NCBI RefSeq assembly: GCF_900115225.1
Contig: NZ_FOVR01000018.1
Location: 1-64,000 of the forward strand
Length of the DNA: 64,000 bases
Source of the DNA: Cohaesibacter marisflavi
GTDB lineage: Bacteria; Pseudomonadota; Alphaproteobacteria; Rhizobiales; Cohaesibacteraceae
Direction: 5' to 3'
Part shown: positions 23,523 to 32,993 of the stretch, in pieces
Layout of the letters: each line of letters opens with the position of its first letter
Position numbering within the stretch: position 1 is the stretch's first letter
Made by a program: the position numbers and the translations under genes
Notes under the pieces: generated by a model
Told to the model about the DNA's origin: nothing
Databases searched by the model: none
What the model saw: the letters and a program-made list of their open reading frames with translations, nothing else

Positions 23523-26276
23523 ATGAAAAGAATACAACTGAACGTCAACGGAGTGGACCGCTGGGTCGTTGCCGAACCACAGGCCTCTCTTGCTGATGTA
23601 TTGCGCAAGCAGATGATGCTGACCGGCTGCAAGGTCTGCTGTGATGATGGGCAATGCGGTTCGTGTACCGTTATCATTGATGACAAGCCAATCCGGTCTT
23701 GTAACAAGAAAATCGGCGATGTGCGCGAAGGTGCCAGAATTACGACCATCGAAGGCGTTGGCACTCCGGGGAACCTGCATCCGATCCAGATTGCATGGAT
23801 GACCCATGGTGGCGCCCAGTGTGGTATCTGCACGTCTGGCTTTATCATGTCGTCAAAGGCCTTGTTGGAAAAGAACATCAATCCGACGCGGGAAGAAGTG
23901 CGCAAATGGTTCAACCGCAACCGTAATCTTTGTCGTTGCACAGGCTACAAGCCACTTGTTGATGCAGTCATGGATGCTGCAGCCGTCATGCGCGGCGAAA
24001 AGACCGTTGCCCAGATCATGCCGAAGCCCAAGGAAGACGGCTCCATTCTGGGGACCTCCCATATCCGCCCATCGGCAGAAGCCAAGGTAACCGGTACATG
24101 GGATTTCGGTGCGGATATTGCCCTGCGTATGCCTGAAGGTACGTTGCGTCTGGCTCTTGTTCAGGCCGAAATTCCTCATGGCTTGATCAAAGGCATCAAC
24201 ACTGCTGAAGCAGAAGCCATGCCGGGTGTCGAAAAGGTCATTACTTGGAAAGACGTCAAGGGGCGTAACGCCATCACAGGGCTTATCACCTTCCCCGATA
24301 ACAAGGGTGACGGATGGGATCGTCCGATCCTTTGCAAGGATAAAATCTTCCAGTTCGGTGACGCTATCGCCATCGTGGCGGCTGATACCGAAGACCATGC
24401 ACGGGCAGCGGCCAAAAAGGTGAAAGTCGATGTCGAGGCCCTGCCAGCCTATATGTCTGGCTTTGCTGCTTTGGCTCCGGATGCCATTGAAATCCATCCG
24501 GGCACACCAAACGCCTATTATGAGCAGGGGGTTGTCAAAGGCGAAGATACCAAACCGCTGTTGGCTAGCTCTTCCGCTCTTGTCGATATTACCACCTATT
24601 GCAGCCGCCAGCCGCATCTGCATCTGGAGCCGGATTGCGGTGAAGCCTATGTAGATGAAGATGGCGTTCTGACCATCCTGTCAAAATCCATCGGCGTGCA
24701 TCTGCATCATGCCATGATCTGTCCGGGGCTTGGTCTTGAGCCTGACAAACTGCGCCTGATCCAGAACCCGACCGGGGGTACCTTCGGATATAAATTCTCT
24801 CCCACCATGGAGGCCCTTCTGGGAGCGGCAGCTCTAGCTACCGGCAAGCCTGTATCTTTGGTGTATGACCAGTACCAGAACATCACATATACAGGGAAAC
24901 GCAGCCCGGTTAACATCAATATCAAATTGGGTTGTGACGACAATGGCAAGCTAACAGCCATGGAAACCGACTGGTGGCTTGATCATGGTCCTTATTCCGA
25001 GTTTGGCGATCTGGTTACCCTGCGTCAGGCCCAGTTTACCGGGGCGGGCTATCATCTGGAGAATATCCGCGGCAAGGGGCTTACCGTGGCAACTAACCAT
25101 GCATGGGGATCGGCCTTCCGTGGCTATGGGTCTCCACAGGCCTTCCTGGCATCTGAAACCGCCATTGATATTCTGGCTGAAAAGATGGGCGAGGATCCGT
25201 TCGAGTTTCGCTATAAAAACCTCTACAGCGAAAATTCGACCACACCAACCGGCCAGAAACCCGAGGTTCTGGTTCTGCCTCAGTTGTTTGACATGCTGCG
25301 GCCGAAATATGAAGAAGCCAAGAAACGCTGCGCAGAGCTCTCTACCGATGAGGTAAAACGTGGTGTCGGTATTGCTCTGGGTATCTATGGCTGCGGTCTG
25401 GATGGTCCGGACAGCTCCAATGCCCGCGCGGAACTGACCAAGGATGGCGTCACTATCTACAATGCCTGGGAAGATCACGGACAGGGGGCTGACCTTGGTA
25501 CGCTGACCATGGCGCATGAAGTGCTGCGTCCTACCGGTATTACACCGGAACAGATTTCTCTGGTGATGAATGATACCAATGGTCCGAATTCAGGTCCTGC
25601 TGGCGGTAGCCGCTCCAATGTCTTTACTGGCAATGCAACCCGCGTTGCAGCAGAAATGCTACTCAATGCAATGAGAAAAGAGGATGGTAGCTATCGCACC
25701 TATGAAGAAATGGTCGCCGATGGCATTCCGCTTGTCTATGACGGCAACTGGGTGGCTGCGGCCTGTACAGACTGTTCGTCTGAAACCGGTCAGGGCGATC
25801 CTTTCCCGGTCTACATGTATGAAGTCTTCATGCCTGAGGTCGAGGTCGAAGTCGAAACCGGTGAAGTCAAGGTGGTCAAATTCACCACCTCGGTAGATGT
25901 CGGCACAATCATCAACAAGGCAACCGTTGACGGCCAGATCTATGGTGGCCTAGCGCAGGGGATCGGGCTGGCCCTATCCGAAGATTTCGAGGATCTGGAG
26001 CTTCATACCAATCTGATGGATTGCGGTATTCCGTATCCGAAGGATATCCCTGACGACATCGAGATCCTGTATCTGGAAACGCCGCGTCCTGATGGACCAT
26101 TCGGCGCAGCAGGTGTCGGGGAAGCGCCTTTGACTGCTGCTCATCCGGCGATCCTGAACGCCATCTACAATGCTTGTGGTGTTCGCATCTTCCGTGTTCC
26201 GGCTCTGCCAGAAATTATCAGAACCGAACTCGAAGCAAAGGCAGCAAGGGAAAAAGCCCCTAAAGAGCTGGCCTGA
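23523..26276 (+). CDS. mop: Aldehyde oxidoreductase, MOP type (xanthine oxidase family)
   Basis: A 917-residue single-chain molybdenum hydroxylase very close to MOP of Desulfovibrio gigas (907 residues), judged from memory of that sequence. The [2Fe-2S] ligands fall at C40, C45, C48, C60 and C100, C103, C137, C139, the same numbering as MOP. There is no FAD domain. The molybdenum domain includes GGTFGYKFSPT, WGSAFRGYG and the catalytic glutamate in GVGEAPLT near residue 867. MOP binds molybdopterin cytosine dinucleotide and oxidises aldehydes to carboxylic acids. The start at 23523 has GGAGAAG upstream; the open frame before it is not conserved. Confidence 0.93.
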   Translation: MKRIQLNVNGVDRWVVAEPQASLADVLRKQMMLTGCKVCCDDGQCGSCTVIIDDKPIRSCNKKIGDVREGARITTIEGVGTPGNLHPIQIAWMTHGGAQCGICTSGFIMSSKALLEKNINPTREEVRKWFNRNRNLCRCTGYKPLVDAVMDAAAVMRGEKTVAQIMPKPKEDGSILGTSHIRPSAEAKVTGTWDFGADIALRMPEGTLRLALVQAEIPHGLIKGINTAEAEAMPGVEKVITWKDVKGRNAITGLITFPDNKGDGWDRPILCKDKIFQFGDAIAIVAADTEDHARAAAKKVKVDVEALPAYMSGFAALAPDAIEIHPGTPNAYYEQGVVKGEDTKPLLASSSALVDITTYCSRQPHLHLEPDCGEAYVDEDGVLTILSKSIGVHLHHAMICPGLGLEPDKLRLIQNPTGGTFGYKFSPTMEALLGAAALATGKPVSLVYDQYQNITYTGKRSPVNINIKLGCDDNGKLTAMETDWWLDHGPYSEFGDLVTLRQAQFTGAGYHLENIRGKGLTVATNHAWGSAFRGYGSPQAFLASETAIDILAEKMGEDPFEFRYKNLYSENSTTPTGQKPEVLVLPQLFDMLRPKYEEAKKRCAELSTDEVKRGVGIALGIYGCGLDGPDSSNARAELTKDGVTIYNAWEDHGQGADLGTLTMAHEVLRPTGITPEQISLVMNDTNGPNSGPAGGSRSNVFTGNATRVAAEMLLNAMRKEDGSYRTYEEMVADGIPLVYDGNWVAAACTDCSSETGQGDPFPVYMYEVFMPEVEVEVETGEVKVVKFTTSVDVGTIINKATVDGQIYGGLAQGIGLALSEDFEDLELHTNLMDCGIPYPKDIPDDIEILYLETPRPDGPFGAAGVGEAPLTAAHPAILNAIYNACGVRIFRVPALPEIIRTELEAKAAREKAPKELA

Positions 26277-26440
26277 GCCTGAAACGAAGCAGCATGGCAT
26301 TTCCTCTTACAATGCCATGCATGCTTCTGGTGGGCGCGGGACCGGGTATGCCTCTTATCCGGCCCTGCACCTCTGACATCAAACTGGCTGGACCGGATTC
26401 TTCAGGCCCGGCAATAGAGACAGATGAACGGGGCATCAAA

Positions 26441-28780
26441 ATGGATAGCGATCAGGTAAAGCTTCTGGAAGCAAGATGCATTGAGGAACAACCTCCTGCT
26501 TGCGAGGTGACTTGTCCCCTACGCGTCGATGTGAGGTCAATGTTGGCCAAGGTTAAGGAAGGGGATTTCCCCGCAGCATTTGCGCTTTATTGCCTTTATG
26601 TGCCTTTTCCTGCCATTCTCGGACATATATGCGATCATCCATGTGAAGAAGGGTGCCGTCGGGCAGAAGCCGGTGGGGCGGTGCGCATTTCCCAGATTGA
26701 GCGGACCCTTGTCGAGGAAAGCTGTTCCACTTTGCGTCGGCAGGCACAAAGAATCGCCAAACCCAAAAAGATTGCCATCGTGGGGGCAGGGTTGTCGGGG
26801 CTGACGGCTGCCTTCGATCTGGCTATGAAGGGGCACAGGATCACCGTTCTGGAAGCGGACGCCCATCCGCTCGAACGGTTGCATCATGAATATGACCCCG
26901 CCATTCTCCCGCCTTCTGCCATTGCTCTTGATCTGGGCAGTCTCACTTCGCTCGGGGTTGATATCCGTTGCCAATGCAGGGTGACTGGCGGAGAGGGCCC
27001 GATGGGTCTTGCAAGCCTGATCGAAGACCATGACGCCGTTCTGCTTGCTCTTGGACCCGGAGTCGCAACGGCCTTTGCTCCGACCATCCGACTGAGTGAC
27101 AATGGGCGCATCGAGATCGATCCCGAAAGCCGTGCGACCAGCCATCCGAAAGTCTTCGGTGGCGGCTATCATGGCGCGTTGGGCGAGGTCTATTCACCTG
27201 TTCGGTCCATCTATGATGGAAGGCGGGCCGCTGGTTCCATAGACAGGTTCCTGCAAGGGGCTTCCTTGACGGCAAATCGAGATAGCACGGCTGCGGCAAC
27301 CTCTTGCCTTTATGTCAATGTCGATGCACATCCGCCCGTTCCTCCCGTCGAGGCCGCAAACAGCATAATTGGATACACCCCTGATGAAGCCATAGCAGAG
27401 GCGGAACGGTGTTTTCCGTGTAATTGCCTGGAATGCACAAAAGCCTGCGCTTATCTTGCCCACTACAAGACCTATCCCAAACGCGCGGTGCGCGAGATTC
27501 ATAACAATCTCAGCATCGTCATGGGCAACCGTAAGGCCAACCGGATGATTGACAGCTGCACGCTCTGCGGTTTGTGTGAGACGGTGTGCCCCACGGATCT
27601 GGCTATGGGGGATGTCTGTCTTGAAGCACGTCGTGAGATGGTTGATAGCGGCCACATGCCCGCTTCTCATCACGACTTCGCCTTGCGTGACATGGCGGAC
27701 AGCCGGTCACATCGCTCTGCCTTCATGCGCCATCAACCCGGCCATGACAAAAGTGCTTATCTTTTCTTCCCCGGTTGCCAGTTGGCCGCTTCCGCTCCTT
27801 ATCAGGTGCAAGGGCTCTATCTGCATCTTGGTGCAATAGTATCCGGAGGGGTTGGATTGATGATGGATTGCTGTGGTGCGCCTGCCTACTGGGCCGGACG
27901 CACAGCACTGCATGATGAAGTTTTGGCACATCTGCGTGCAAGCTGGGAAAGCTGTGGCAAGCCGGAGATCATCACGGCTTGCTCGACCTGTCTGTCCATG
28001 TTCAAGAAGGCCATGCCAGACCTTCCTGTGCGGTCGCTCTGGCCTTTGCTCGCGAAAAGCCCGTTGCCAACAAAGGCAAGGGCTGTGCCGGATGGCACCG
28101 TGTTTGCCATTCATGATCCCTGCACTGGGCGTCACGAGACAGAAATCCATGCTGCTGTGCGCTCCCTAGCTGCAGATACCGGGCTGACGATACGAGAGAT
28201 TTCTGGTCCGGAAAAGACGACCTGCTGCGGTTATGGCGGTTTGGTATCCTTTGCCAATCGTGAGGTAGCGGACGCCATTGTTGATCAAAGAGCTGCAGAG
28301 CTTTCCGAGGATTATTTGGCCTATTGTGCCATGTGTCGGGACAATTTTGCCCGACGGGGGAAGAGATCTGCACACCTGCTCGATTTCCTGTTTCCATCTG
28401 AAGATGGAGCCGATCCGGCGGCCCGTCCAGACCCGGGCTTCTCCAATCGCCGGGACAATAGAGCCCGCTTGAAGGCCAGATTGCTGCGTGAACTATGGGG
28501 GGAAAGCATGCAAGAGCAAGATCCTGAGTGGACTATTCTAATTTCAGATGACGTCCGGGTTGATATGGAGCGCAAGCTGATCCTCGATGACGAAGTGCGC
28601 GAGGTCGTGGCTCATGCGGAAACATCAGGACAGAAACTGAAGGACAGGAAAAGCGGGCATATGATCGCGACTCTGCGCACAGGGCCGGTAAGCACTTGGG
28701 TGGAATATGAACTCACAGATGAGGGGGCGCTCATCCACCGCGCCTATGGGCATCGTATGGATGTGGAGGTGCAAAAATGA
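26441..28780 (+). CDS. FAD- and Fe-S-dependent oxidoreductase with CCG domains (DVU1560-like)
   Basis: A 779-residue redox protein when started at ATG 26441; the frame is open upstream but the family begins here. It has an N-terminal GltD-like cysteine region (ICDHPCEEGC), an FAD-binding Rossmann motif VGAGLSGLTAAFDLA, two [4Fe-4S] motifs (CFPCNCLEC and CTLCGLCETVC) and two CCG domains of the HdrB/GlpC type (FFPGC...DCCGAP and HDPC...TCCGYGG). A final domain of about 90 residues is unassigned. Proteins like this are found beside mop in sulfate reducers. It may link MOP to ferredoxin or NAD(P)H, or reduce a thiol partner; the role is unproven. Confidence 0.85.
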   Translation: MDSDQVKLLEARCIEEQPPACEVTCPLRVDVRSMLAKVKEGDFPAAFALYCLYVPFPAILGHICDHPCEEGCRRAEAGGAVRISQIERTLVEESCSTLRRQAQRIAKPKKIAIVGAGLSGLTAAFDLAMKGHRITVLEADAHPLERLHHEYDPAILPPSAIALDLGSLTSLGVDIRCQCRVTGGEGPMGLASLIEDHDAVLLALGPGVATAFAPTIRLSDNGRIEIDPESRATSHPKVFGGGYHGALGEVYSPVRSIYDGRRAAGSIDRFLQGASLTANRDSTAAATSCLYVNVDAHPPVPPVEAANSIIGYTPDEAIAEAERCFPCNCLECTKACAYLAHYKTYPKRAVREIHNNLSIVMGNRKANRMIDSCTLCGLCETVCPTDLAMGDVCLEARREMVDSGHMPASHHDFALRDMADSRSHRSAFMRHQPGHDKSAYLFFPGCQLAASAPYQVQGLYLHLGAIVSGGVGLMMDCCGAPAYWAGRTALHDEVLAHLRASWESCGKPEIITACSTCLSMFKKAMPDLPVRSLWPLLAKSPLPTKARAVPDGTVFAIHDPCTGRHETEIHAAVRSLAADTGLTIREISGPEKTTCCGYGGLVSFANREVADAIVDQRAAELSEDYLAYCAMCRDNFARRGKRSAHLLDFLFPSEDGADPAARPDPGFSNRRDNRARLKARLLRELWGESMQEQDPEWTILISDDVRVDMERKLILDDEVREVVAHAETSGQKLKDRKSGHMIATLRTGPVSTWVEYELTDEGALIHRAYGHRMDVEVQK

Positions 28781-28995
28781 CTTCTCCCAAGGAACAAGAG
28801 ACCCCGCATTTGGACGATCTACTCTGTGCGAGATGCGAAACTCCGCTCCAGCAGGGAAAGGTCATTGCCAGCTATATGGGGCAGACCTTTCCGGTGGATC
28901 TTCCCGTCTGCCCAACATGCGGCTTTGTCTATATTTCTGAAGATCTGGCTTATGGCCGCATGTTGAAAGTCGAACAGGCTTTGGAGGACAAATGA
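28777..28995 (+). CDS. Small two-CxxC redox/zinc protein (DVU1557-like)
   Basis: A 72-residue protein with CARC at residues 17-20 and CPTC at 45-48, a rubredoxin- or zinc-ribbon-like spacing. It overlaps both neighbours by four bases (ATGA), so the three genes are translationally coupled. The order matches the small redox protein of the D. vulgaris mop neighbourhood. It could carry iron and move electrons, or it could be a structural zinc protein; the sequence does not decide. Confidence 0.8.
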   Translation: MTSPKEQETPHLDDLLCARCETPLQQGKVIASYMGQTFPVDLPVCPTCGFVYISEDLAYGRMLKVEQALEDK

Positions 28996-29783
28996 AGATC
29001 AACGGCCCTCATGGCGTAATGGATTCTGTCACCAGACAGGCTGCGGGTCAGCATGCCAGTGGGTGCGCGGGCCTCTTTGGCTATGGTCTTGTCACGGACA
29101 GAAATGGCGATCCAATAAGCCCTGGTGGGCTGCGGATGACTGGTGAGCTTCTTGATCGGGCTGGCTTTGCTATCGCAGATCATGTGGTCGATGTGGGATG
29201 CGGGCAGGGGCGCAGTCTGGGAGTCATGATCCGCCGCGGATTGAATGTGGTGGGTGTCGACACGGATGCGGCCCCGCTCGCGATGGCCCGCAATCTGTTC
29301 CCCAACGTGGATCTGTTCTGCTGCAGTGGTGCAGCCATGCCGATTGATAACGAAGCCATGGATGGGGTGCTATCTGAATGCGTGTTGACAGTCATGCCGG
29401 ATCACCGGGCCGCGCTGGCTGAATGGTTCAGGGTTTTACGAGCAGGGGGCAAACTAGCCTTGTGCGATGTATATGCCCGAAATCCGGACATGTCCCTATG
29501 GGATGAAAGGGCGATCCGCCTTTTATCGGCGGATAGAGTGAGAAAGGCCATCGGAACGGCAGGCTTTCAGCTGCTGTATTTTGAGGATAGATCTGAATGT
29601 CTGCGCAACTTTGTGGCCCGTTTCATTTTCCGGTTTGGTTCCCTTGACGCCTTGTGGGGAGATGCTCGAACCAGTGCCCAGATGCATGCCTTGAAGCCCG
29701 GATACTATATGGCCATTGCGGTCAAGCCCATTGATCGTCCTGCGAATACCAATCGGGCCAACAGTCAGGAGGCAATAACATGA
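28992..29783 (+). CDS. SAM-dependent methyltransferase (DVU1556-like)
   Basis: A 263-residue class I methyltransferase. The SAM-binding motif I is VVDVGCGQGRS near residue 60, followed by VVGVDTDAAPLAMA and the motif LRAGGKLALCDVY. Similar to UbiE/MenG in fold, but its place in a tightly overlapping mop-linked cassette suggests a dedicated small-molecule or cofactor substrate. The substrate is unknown. Start and stop both overlap neighbours by four bases. Confidence 0.82.
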   Translation: MKINGPHGVMDSVTRQAAGQHASGCAGLFGYGLVTDRNGDPISPGGLRMTGELLDRAGFAIADHVVDVGCGQGRSLGVMIRRGLNVVGVDTDAAPLAMARNLFPNVDLFCCSGAAMPIDNEAMDGVLSECVLTVMPDHRAALAEWFRVLRAGGKLALCDVYARNPDMSLWDERAIRLLSADRVRKAIGTAGFQLLYFEDRSECLRNFVARFIFRFGSLDALWGDARTSAQMHALKPGYYMAIAVKPIDRPANTNRANSQEAIT

Positions 29784-30268
29784 CAGAAGACTCCTTTCGC
29801 GTAGCTGAGTTGCTGCTCGCCGATCTCAAATGCAGTCACATCATGATGATACTGGCGTTGGAAGCCGCAGGTCGACAGGATCCAGATCTCGTTCGCGCCA
29901 TGTCTGGCCTTGCTGTTGGCATGGGGCAGGGCATGACGTGCGGCATTCTTTCTGCCGGTTCTTGCGTTGTTGGCATGCTGGTGGGTAAGGCCGGTGAGGA
30001 TGAAAGTGAAGACAGTCGCTTTGTCGATATTCTTGAAGAGTTCGGTGGTTGGTTCAAGCATCGATGCACAGAGGAGTATGGCGGTTGTAATTGCAGCGAC
30101 ATCATGCAGTTTGACATGAATTTGAAAGCCCGGCGTTGCCCCGCTCTGATCGCTGAAAGCTGGCAGAAACTCAACGAAATACTCAACCGCTATGACGTCG
30201 ATATCGCTCACCCGCCACGCGGAAGTGAGACCTGCGAGGATACTGGCGCATTGGAGTTCCTGTCATGA
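29780..30268 (+). CDS. C-GCAxxG-C-C family protein (DVU1555-like)
   Basis: A 162-residue helical protein of the C_GCAxxG_C_C family, whose members carry a set of spaced cysteines proposed to bind a metal or cluster. Visible here are C18, TCGILSAGSC near residue 55, and C96, C103 and C105 (HRC...GGCNC), plus RRCP near 118. The usual GCAxxG is a CGILSAG variant. It is coupled to the methyltransferase gene before and the nucleotidyltransferase gene after by four-base overlaps. The function is unknown. Confidence 0.8.
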   Translation: MTEDSFRVAELLLADLKCSHIMMILALEAAGRQDPDLVRAMSGLAVGMGQGMTCGILSAGSCVVGMLVGKAGEDESEDSRFVDILEEFGGWFKHRCTEEYGGCNCSDIMQFDMNLKARRCPALIAESWQKLNEILNRYDVDIAHPPRGSETCEDTGALEFLS

Positions 30269-31452
30269 TGGATCTTGCGCAAACCGATACCCTTGAAAGG
30301 CCAGCATCGAGAAACAAACATGAGGCACCAATTGCGGCTGTCATTCTGTCTGCCGGGCTTTCGTCGCGCATGGGTGCTTTCAAACCGCTGTTGCCCTTTG
30401 GTGATGGCACTGTGCTCAGACATGTTGTGCAGGTGGCGCGCCAAGCTGGTGCCGAACCTGTTCATGTCGTGATCGGGCATAAAGCCAAGGAACTCCGTTC
30501 CCATGTCGAGAGTATCGGGGCGGTAGCGGTGTATAATCGGGATTATGAGAGCGGCATGTTCAGTTCTATCAAGGCTGGCATTGCGTCCTTGCCCCAAATG
30601 GTTGCTGGCTGTCTGTTGATGCCAGTTGATATTCCGCTGGTCAGGCCGACCACTCTGAAGCGGGTTATGGCAAAAGCCCGCCATGCTGATGCTTTATTGG
30701 TTCATCCGGTTTTTGATGGCCTAATCGGTCACCCGCCTTTCATCGCTAGGGGCCTCTTTGAAGGTCTGCTGGCAGGGGATGGACAAGAGGGGGGGGCAGC
30801 CTCGATCCTGTCGCGCCATGCGTCGGAAACAATCGCCGTATTTGATAGTGGTTGCCTCAGGGACATGGACTATCCCGAAGAGCATGCAGAACAGCTGGCG
30901 GTTCTCCAAAACCACCATTTGCCCGATGAGCGTGAATGTGAAGCCCTGTTTGATGCGGCTGGAACGCCACAATCCGTCCGTCGTCATGGGCAAGCTGTCG
31001 CCAAATTGGCCAATTTACTGGCAAGCGGACTTCTCGAACATAAGCAGGATCTGGACATGGGACAGATCACGGCTGGAGCCCTGTTGCATGATATCGCAAA
31101 GGGCCGACCTCAACACGCTTCTCTAGGAGCGGAATTGCTCGCCGAATGGGGATTTCCCGCGCTCCATAATATAGTTGGGCAACACATGGCCTTGGCAAAT
31201 GGATATCAGCGTCTTGATGAAATCGCACTGGTCTATCTCGCTGACAAGCTTGTCTCCGGGGAGGAAATCGTTGGCCTTGAACAGCGCTTCGCTCCGGCAT
31301 TTGTGCGATTTGCCGATCAACCGGACGCGTTGGCTGGTGTGCGCAAGCGGCTCAGCGATGCCCTTGCCATTGTGGCTGCCATCAATACTTTGGGGGGCGA
31401 TGTTCCCGGTGTGCCGATTGAAATCAGGAATATGTTGGAGGCTGCATCATGA
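30265..31452 (+). CDS. MocA-like nucleotidyltransferase fused to an HD domain (DVU1551-like)
   Basis: A 395-residue fusion. Residues about 20-215 are a MobA/MocA-type NTP transferase with LSAGLSSRMGAFKPLLPFGDGT and MPVDIPLVRP (metal-binding Asp). Residues about 230-385 are an HD phosphohydrolase domain with ALLHDIAKG and GQHMAL. E. coli MocA makes the cytosine dinucleotide form of the molybdenum cofactor, the form found in MOP, so this is the best candidate for that step here. What the HD domain cleaves is unknown. Confidence 0.85.
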   Translation: MMDLAQTDTLERPASRNKHEAPIAAVILSAGLSSRMGAFKPLLPFGDGTVLRHVVQVARQAGAEPVHVVIGHKAKELRSHVESIGAVAVYNRDYESGMFSSIKAGIASLPQMVAGCLLMPVDIPLVRPTTLKRVMAKARHADALLVHPVFDGLIGHPPFIARGLFEGLLAGDGQEGGAASILSRHASETIAVFDSGCLRDMDYPEEHAEQLAVLQNHHLPDERECEALFDAAGTPQSVRRHGQAVAKLANLLASGLLEHKQDLDMGQITAGALLHDIAKGRPQHASLGAELLAEWGFPALHNIVGQHMALANGYQRLDEIALVYLADKLVSGEEIVGLEQRFAPAFVRFADQPDALAGVRKRLSDALAIVAAINTLGGDVPGVPIEIRNMLEAAS

Positions 31453-32993
31453 CCTATTCCGACAGTCGTATGGTTCTCGGCACAACAGAAAGCGTTTGCC
31501 CGGATTGTCTCAAAACCGTTTCTGCGATCCGCTATGCCGAGGGCGACACCGTCTATCTTGAGAAAAGCTGCCCAGAACATGGAACGGTAAGCACGCCTAT
31601 CTGGCGTGGTCTCAAAAGCTACTTCCTTTGGGACAAAGCTCCGCGGAACCAGTCGCAGATTCTCAATCCGGCGACGTCGGTCGATAAGGGGTGTCCCCAT
31701 GATTGCGGCATATGCTCCGACCATCAGCAGCAAAGCTGTTGTGTTTTGCTCGAAGTGACGTCTCGCTGCAATATCGCTTGCCCCTTCTGCTTTGCTTCGG
31801 CAGAGCGGGAAGGCAAAGATGTGTCTATGCATACCATAAACAAGTGGCTTGACACACTGATGGAACGGGCCGGAGGTAGAGTGCATATCCAGCTTTCCGG
31901 AGGAGAGCCGACGGTGCGTGACGATTTGCCCGAAATCATAGCGCTTGTCCGCTCAAAGGGCTTTTCTTTTGTTCAGCTCAACACCAACGGTTTAAGGCTT
32001 TCAAAGGATCCTGATTATGTCCGAGCATTGGCTGATGCGGGTTTAGACTGTGTCTTCCTACAATTTGATGGCGTGTCTGATGCTGTTCACAAAGCCATGC
32101 GCGGTGCAAAGTTGGCACGCATCAAGGAAGATGCCATTGCTGCTTGTGAAAAGGCGCATATTGGCGTGGTGTTGGTGCCGACACTCGTGCCGGGTGTCAA
32201 TACCGATCAAATTGGCGCAATCGTTGACTATGCCAAAGCCCATATGCCGACTGTTCGCGCAGTGCATTTTCAACCTGTGAGCTATTTTGGCCGGACACCG
32301 GAGCCTCCCCGTCCGGAGACCCGTTTCACGCTGCCGGAAGTCATGGATGCACTGATCTCTCATGAGAAGGGAGGAATTTCTCTTTATGATTTCCATCCGG
32401 GATCTGCGGAAAATCCTTTCTGTTCCTTCAGTGGTCGCTTTGTCGTTGAGGAGGATGGGCGCTTGGTCCCTGATCAGGTTGCTCAGTCATCCTGCTGTTC
32501 GGCAGGTGAAGATACGGGTGGGGCAGCCAGCCAGTCCTGTGGGTGTGGTGTGCCGGGAGAGGATCTGCTCGTCCGGCCGCCGGAAACAGAAATCGAGCAT
32601 GAGCAAGAAGGATGTCGCTGTTCGTCCGGGAACGAGCCGGAGCCTGCCAAGTCCAGTTGTTGTCCTGGCCCTGATGCTCAGAAAGAAGCTGTGCCTGGTG
32701 CCGATGTGGCGCGCGCGCGTCGCTATGTTGCTGACCAGTGGAGCTGTGCAGATGAGGAGGATGATACCGACGATCCCTCTTTTGCTGCTTTTGATGCCGT
32801 GCTGAAGCGGCGTGCCCGCACGTTGGGACTGTCGGCGATGGTTTTTCAGGATGCATGGACGCTAGATCTGGAGCGTCTGCGCCAATGCTACATTCATGTC
32901 ATGATGCCTGACCAGAAGGCTGTGCCTTTTTGTGCATTCAATCTTACGGATCGGGAAGGGCGTTCGCTCTACCGGAAGGAGGAGGGATGCTGA
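31449..32993 (+). CDS. Radical SAM protein with cysteine-rich insertion (TrsS-like)
   Basis: A 514-residue radical SAM enzyme. The cluster motif is C107-x3-C111-x2-C114 (CNIACPFC), followed by LSGGEPTVR. The N-terminal region has extra cysteine groups (C17/C20, C41, C82/C86/C89) like those of the tetraether-synthase-type radical SAM proteins. Between about residues 345 and 430 there is an insertion with five short cysteine clusters (SCC, SCGCG, CRCS, SSCC). RefSeq describes related mop-linked proteins as radical SAM (seleno)proteins, from memory; this copy has no in-frame TGA. The product is unknown. Overlaps on both sides show it is part of the cassette. Confidence 0.82.
   Translation: MTYSDSRMVLGTTESVCPDCLKTVSAIRYAEGDTVYLEKSCPEHGTVSTPIWRGLKSYFLWDKAPRNQSQILNPATSVDKGCPHDCGICSDHQQQSCCVLLEVTSRCNIACPFCFASAEREGKDVSMHTINKWLDTLMERAGGRVHIQLSGGEPTVRDDLPEIIALVRSKGFSFVQLNTNGLRLSKDPDYVRALADAGLDCVFLQFDGVSDAVHKAMRGAKLARIKEDAIAACEKAHIGVVLVPTLVPGVNTDQIGAIVDYAKAHMPTVRAVHFQPVSYFGRTPEPPRPETRFTLPEVMDALISHEKGGISLYDFHPGSAENPFCSFSGRFVVEEDGRLVPDQVAQSSCCSAGEDTGGAASQSCGCGVPGEDLLVRPPETEIEHEQEGCRCSSGNEPEPAKSSCCPGPDAQKEAVPGADVARARRYVADQWSCADEEDDTDDPSFAAFDAVLKRRARTLGLSAMVFQDAWTLDLERLRQCYIHVMMPDQKAVPFCAFNLTDREGRSLYRKEEGC

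Noticed and set aside
23523-26276. Aerobic CO dehydrogenase or xanthine dehydrogenase
   Set aside because: There is no separate small or FAD subunit, no FAD domain, and the whole chain follows D. gigas MOP with the same cysteine numbering.
31449-32993. Selenocysteine in the radical SAM protein
   Set aside because: The frame has no internal TGA and no selenocysteine machinery is seen in the window.
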